Source: Thermoplasmata archaeon (GTDB lineage: Archaea > Thermoplasmatota > Thermoplasmata > Lutacidiplasmatales > UBA184). Taken from it: a DNA stretch of 64,000 bases. A program made the position numbers and the translations under genes. Below, piece after piece: positions 60,701-64,000 of the stretch. The stretch lies in contig JAKIWV010000001.1 of assembly GCA_022749815.1 (NCBI GenBank), positions 1-64,000 of the forward strand. The letters run 5' to 3'. Below the pieces are notes generated by a model. The model had not been told where the DNA came from and ran no database searches. It saw nothing but the letters and a program-made list of their open reading frames with translations. How positions within the stretch are numbered: the stretch's first letter is position 1; the number at the start of each line of letters is the position of its first letter.

Positions 60701-61783
60701 TCACGCACAGCAGGACTTCAGCACGAGCTCGAACGCGTCAGCAGCACTTCCCCAATCGCGTGTTTGGGAGTTTGCGGAGCACTTACGAGACCATCCCTCG
60801 GGCTCAGTCAAGATTTGCTCGCAAGCCGCCACTGCCTTCGCCACGGCGCCGTCTTCGACGAGGAGACCAGTGCGGTCGTTCTGGACGGACTCTGCCATGC
60901 TCGAGTTCAAGTAGGCCACTGTTGGGACACCCGCCGCCGCCGCCTCTAGTGCCGACAGACAAAGTCCCTCGCTAACGGAGCAATGGAGATTCAACCAGGA
61001 AGAACCCACCAGTCTTCCAAGCTCTTCATCCTCGAGTCGGCCCACCAATTCGAGGCGGTCGGCAACGTGTAACGCTTGGGCATAGGCGCGCACCTTGGGG
61101 AGGCTCGGTCCGGTTCCAACAACTACCAATTTCACCGGCCATCCACGTGCCACCAACAACTTCAGCACCAGGACGGCGTGCTCGGGCCGTTTGTAGTCCC
61201 GAAGGCCCCCAAAGTAGATAATCTGGGGTTCGGCAGCCTTCTGCCGAGGATGAAATATCCTCCGGTCGACCCCCAACGGCAAAAGTGTGACCCGGTCGGA
61301 AGGCACGCCGAGGCCTTTTAGATCGGCGACGGAGGACCGGGAAATAGTAACGAACTTCCAGGACGAGTAGATTGAGGGGTAGAACCTTTCGAAGGTTCTC
61401 AATAACGCCTCGGCGACCGGGTTAACTTGGCCACCTAGAGTTCGAGCGTGAAGATGGTAAAAGAAGGCCACGCCAGGGGTTCGAGTAAACCAAGGGCTAA
61501 GCCAAGGCGCAGCATGGCCGAGGTCATCGACAATCACGTCGAACGTCGAGCCCAGAGCGAGTCGCGCCGGAACAATCACGTGCGGAAGCCCGAAACGGCC
61601 TACTCGTAGGATTCGTACCCCAGCAACGACCTCTCGAGTTTTCCCGCCGCGAAAAGCCCCGGAGATGACTGTCACTTCGTGCCCCCGCTCGACCAATCCA
61701 GAACCTAACTCACGGACGACCCGTTCTACACCACCGCCGAGCGGATTGGACGCGTCGCGATGACAAGCCCAGAGAATCTTCAT
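60701..61783 (-). CDS. GT4 glycosyltransferase
   Basis: The 360-residue product starts ILWACHRDASNPLGGGVERVVRELGSGL, a GT4 N-terminal domain with the GG-G-E loop. It has VTLLPLGVDRRIF, IIYFGGLRDYKRPEHAVLVL (second-domain start) and LNLHCSVSEGLCLSALEAAAAGVPTVAYLNSSMAESV, a donor-site block close to E-x7-E with SEGLCLSALE. Cytoplasmic, donor unknown. It is convergent with the methyltransferase pair. ATG start at the first strand. Confidence 0.89.
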   Translation of the reverse strand: MKILWACHRDASNPLGGGVERVVRELGSGLVERGHEVTVISGAFRGGKTREVVAGVRILRVGRFGLPHVIVPARLALGSTFDVIVDDLGHAAPWLSPWFTRTPGVAFFYHLHARTLGGQVNPVAEALLRTFERFYPSIYSSWKFVTISRSSVADLKGLGVPSDRVTLLPLGVDRRIFHPRQKAAEPQIIYFGGLRDYKRPEHAVLVLKLLVARGWPVKLVVVGTGPSLPKVRAYAQALHVADRLELVGRLEDEELGRLVGSSWLNLHCSVSEGLCLSALEAAAAGVPTVAYLNSSMAESVQNDRTGLLVEDGAVAKAVAACEQILTEPEGWSRKCSANSQTRDWGSAADAFELVLKSCCA

Positions 61784-62087
61784 CGGCTAGGGCGATTGAT
61801 GGCGAATCGGAAAGAATCGTCGATGGTTCAAGATTTGGACTGATTGCTTCCTGGTTCTGAGATGTTGTGCTACCGTAAGTGACTCGGTCTCGCCCAACTG
61901 CGCGGTAGGCTCCCTTGTACCTGCTGCGGACTCAACGAAGATACTGGGACTGGCTTGTGCATCAAGCTTGCCTATCGTTAGCCGGGACGAAGAAGACAAG
62001 ATGTTAGACCGAACCGAGTTCGCAACAGACCGATCTCCAGTTCGATTTATCTCAAACGCCAATCGATTCACAATCGTCCGGCCCGCA
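61784..62087. other. Intergenic region between GT4 and GT2 genes
   Basis: The 304 bases contain a 94-codon minus-strand ORF (61787-62071) with no recognised motif or hydrophobic pattern. I do not call it a gene. Confidence 0.4.
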
Positions 62088-62882
62088 TCAAGAATGACCG
62101 AACTCCCCCACGAACCAATGGACCAGCTTCGGGGGGACCCGACGTCCGACCCGGGAGTTCATCACCCGGACTCCGAGAAGTGAGACGAGCATCACCGGGA
62201 TCGCTCGCGCGATCGGCATTCGGGACTCCGGGTCGTGGGTCCAGTGCACCGGCACCTCGCGGAACGGCCGGCCGGCCTTCCGGATCTGGTAGAGGAAGGC
62301 TACGTCGAACGCCCGGTTCGTGAGGGTGACGGTCCGAAGGATTGGTCGGATGACGGAGGTCTTGAAGAACTTCGCGCCGCACTGGGTATCGTGGAGCGGC
62401 AGAAAGAGCAGCGAGCGAGTCAGGAAGTTCCACGCCCGCCCCGCCACACGATTGAACAGGGGCTCCGCTTGGACGCCCGACGCTCCCCGGACCCACCGCG
62501 AGGCGACGACGCAATCGACCTCCCGCAGGTCCCCGACCAGCCCGTACATCGCCTCCGGTGAGATGGGTCCGTCGGCGTCGACGTACCCTACGTACTCGAA
62601 CCGGGCCTCGCGCATCCCCGCGATGATGGCGCCGCCCTTTCCTAGCTTAGTAGGGAAACGGAGCACCCGAACGTTTCGACCGGAGTACCGGGCGGCGACC
62701 TCCGCCGTGCCGTCGCGGACCCCGTCGATGACCACGAGGACCTCGAACGGGTCTCCCCGGGCTTCGAGCGAGGGGATGTATCGGTCCAGCGTTCGCGCGA
62801 GTCGGTCCTCCTCGTTCCAGGCTGGAATTACGATGCTTACGCCCTGAAGTGGAGCGCCCGGCGCTGTCATCACGTCATTCAT
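62088..62882 (-). CDS. GT2 glycosyltransferase, dolichyl-phosphate glucose/mannose synthase-like
   Basis: The 264-residue product has VSIVIPAWNEEDRLARTLDR, VLVVIDGVRDGTAEVAA and YVGYVDADGPISPEAMYGLV, the DPM1/ALG5-type DxD block. VASRWVRG and DTQCGAKFFK follow as in the gene at 15979. It should charge a polyprenyl phosphate with one sugar at the cytoplasmic face, providing donor for the GT-C proteins. The ATG at 62882 replaces a 37-codon longer ORF; the next strong feature upstream is the integrase remnant. It is the last glycan gene of the locus and the base composition is again high in GC. Confidence 0.89.
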   Translation of the reverse strand: MNDVMTAPGAPLQGVSIVIPAWNEEDRLARTLDRYIPSLEARGDPFEVLVVIDGVRDGTAEVAARYSGRNVRVLRFPTKLGKGGAIIAGMREARFEYVGYVDADGPISPEAMYGLVGDLREVDCVVASRWVRGASGVQAEPLFNRVAGRAWNFLTRSLLFLPLHDTQCGAKFFKTSVIRPILRTVTLTNRAFDVAFLYQIRKAGRPFREVPVHWTHDPESRMPIARAIPVMLVSLLGVRVMNSRVGRRVPPKLVHWFVGEFGHS

Positions 62883-63129
62883 GCGAGGAGGCCCTATTTC
62901 GCACTTACGCGGATAACTTGGCCCCCTCGGGGCCGCCGCCCTCTCTTCCGCTGTATAACCAGTGGGTCCATCGCCGTCGGCCCTCACGGGCAAGTTATCG
63001 GTTCGGTTCCTCCTCCCCCGGTGCCCGGGAAGACCGGCCCTCTCGGGCCCTCTTGCCGGCTCGCGGGGGCGGGTCCCGTCTCGGTCGGATGGGTTGGAGC
63101 CTCAGAGGGTCGGAGCCAGCGATCACCTT

Positions 63130-63560
63130 CCAACGGGGCAAAAGCCCCCTTCAATGCCGAAGTTGCTCGGCCCGCGTGAATGGGTCGAACGATCACGTAG
63201 CCCGATCGCTCGCGCTCACGGCCGAGCGGGAGTGTCTGCCAACCACGATTCGGCGGTACCGTTGGGCCGTGCGGCGGGCGCGGGCGTAAATCGCTGGATG
63301 CTGATTCTGCAACGACGACCCGCTGCCCGGCGGATCGTGGTCAAGCTCTCCATTCACGCGTTGCGCCGGTCCGGGGCGACACTCTTGGAGCGAACGCTGC
63401 TCCGGTCGCCGGAAGCCTCCCGCGACGGGGTTTATCGGACGGTCCAGGGCTTCCTGCGTCACGAAAACATCGCCACCAGGATGCGGTATCTTGAACCGGA
63501 CCCCTCCTGTCAGGCCGCCGCCATGCGAGTGATCGCCGACGAGCTTCCATGGGGGGAACC
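63130..63560 (+). pseudogene. Tyrosine recombinase (integrase) remnant, broken into two frames
   Basis: In one frame, up to the stop at 63289, the text CLPTTIRRYRWAVRRARA resembles the N-terminal SAM-like core-binding domain of XerC/D-type recombinases. In another frame from about 63340, IHALRRSGATLLERTLL gives the HxxR catalytic motif, and VQGFLRHENIATRMRYLEPD gives the H...Y part with the nucleophile Tyr. About 100-150 residues that should lie between, including the first catalytic Arg and the Lys strand, are missing. A deletion plus frame change therefore inactivated it. The C-terminal part continues into unrelated Arg-rich sequence. Confidence 0.65.
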
Positions 63561-63787
63561 TGCCGCCGGCCGGTCGGAGGCTAACGACCGCCCAGCCAAT
63601 CGGAGCAGACGGACCGTCACCCGTCGGACGGCCCGCCGAGATGCCGAGGTCGCTCCGGTGCGTCTGAGTGCGTTTTGGTCGTCGCCTCTCATGCCGGAAC
63701 TCACTCCCGCGAATGCCCCGAGGGTCTCGGGAGCACGGGCCGCTACGGTACGGAGGGGGACGTGACCTGCCTCCAGCGGTCCCGAAG

Positions 63788-63820
63788 TTTACTTAAGGGG
63801 GCTAAGGACTTAGGGGGGAT
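63788..63820 (+). promoter_or_regulatory. Promoter and ribosome-binding site of the right-edge ATPase gene
   Basis: TTTACTTA at 63788-63795 is TATA-like. GGGGGGAT at 63813-63820 ends five bases before the ATG. It is the same Shine-Dalgarno-like octamer that precedes the rmlD start. Confidence 0.5.
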
Positions 63821-63825
63821 AAGTG

Positions 63826-64000
63826 ATGTCGCTCTTCGACCTGTCCCCGAAGGCTACTCGCCGCGCGCTGTACGGTCGGGATTCTCAACTGAAGACACTC
63901 ATTCGCCTGGTGGATCAACGACGGTGGGCCCTCATCCTCGGGCCGCGAATGGTGGGGAAGACCAGTTTGGCGAAGTCGGCCGCGGCGCAGAGCCGGCGCC
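63826..64000 (+). CDS. Archaeal AAA-type ATPase (PF01637-like), N-terminal part only
   Basis: The frame is open to the window edge. The product begins MSLFDLSPKATRRALYGRDSQ and contains WALILGPRMVGKTSLAKSA, a Walker A motif (GPRMVGKTS) in the context YGRDxxLxxLxxLVxxxRWALILGPRMVGKTS. This matches the archaeal ATPase family (F.x.R..E...L......ll.GpR.vGKTSL). Such proteins are P-loop STAND-like NTPases of largely unknown function, common near mobile elements. The rest of the gene, including Walker B and any helix-turn-helix, lies outside the window. Confidence 0.85.
   Translation, partial: MSLFDLSPKATRRALYGRDSQLKTLIRLVDQRRWALILGPRMVGKTSLAKSAAAQSRR

Larger units (their letters stand above)
62883..63825. 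other. Boundary region with integrase remnant
   Basis: Apart from the recombinase remnant listed separately, this 943-base stretch shows no intact gene. It separates the glycan locus from an ATPase gene and may mark an old integration boundary. Confidence 0.5.

Noticed and set aside
61787-62071. 94-codon minus-strand ORF between two glycosyltransferase genes
   Set aside because: No motif, no ribosome-binding site and no homology that I can recognise.
1-64000. CRISPR arrays, long direct repeats or intact insertion sequences
   Set aside because: I saw no regularly spaced repeats and no transposase gene; only a recombinase remnant near the right end.

Overview
The window is archaeal, most likely a GC-rich member of the Thermoplasmatota. 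The left edge carries the 5' part of a 23S rRNA gene on the minus strand. Directly upstream of it lies a protein gene rather than a 16S rRNA gene, and unlinked rRNA genes are typical of Thermoplasmata. Promoters look archaeal: TATA-like elements often sit about 25-33 bases before start codons without a Shine-Dalgarno, which suggests many leaderless transcripts. Genes in operons are often coupled by ATGA or GTGA overlaps.

Layout. 1-1205: 23S rRNA (partial), with its promoter near 1394-1414. 1462-5382: a short set of ordinary genes (secreted membrane-anchored protein, two-domain VOC protein, IscA/HesB-type protein, class II glutamine amidotransferase, beta-hydroxyacid dehydrogenase). 5497-62882: an almost uninterrupted surface-glycan locus. 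It holds about ten GT2 glycosyltransferases, five GT4 glycosyltransferases, six large multi-pass GT-C-like or DUF2079-like membrane proteins, a WbsX-type protein, five SAM-dependent methyltransferases, three alkaline-phosphatase-superfamily (sulfatase-like) proteins, a parallel beta-helix protein, and sugar-nucleotide genes. 62883-63825: remnants of a tyrosine recombinase. 63826-64000: start of an AAA-type archaeal ATPase cut by the window edge.

How the genes fit together. rmlBCDA makes dTDP-L-rhamnose and accompanies two GT2 genes of the rhamnosyltransferase type. A GDP-mannose 3,5-epimerase-like gene points to L-galactose or L-gulose. galU and a UDP-glucuronate decarboxylase point to UDP-xylose, but the UDP-glucose dehydrogenase between them in the pathway survives here only as a 66-codon stub. 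A GDP-mannose 4,6-dehydratase gene has a broken second copy beside it. GT2 and GT4 enzymes would assemble glycans in the cytoplasm. Dolichyl-phosphate-sugar-synthase-like GT2 enzymes would charge lipid carriers for the GT-C proteins, which act on the outer face and carry large extracytoplasmic beta domains. I see no flippase, ABC exporter or AglB/STT3 oligosaccharyltransferase, so lipid flipping and transfer to protein must be encoded elsewhere or use unrecognised proteins.

The part from about 36 kb to 61 kb looks less GC-rich, has longer gaps and gene remnants, and contains the three threonine-type AlkP proteins and the two giant membrane proteins. It is the best candidate for recently acquired or poorly described material.
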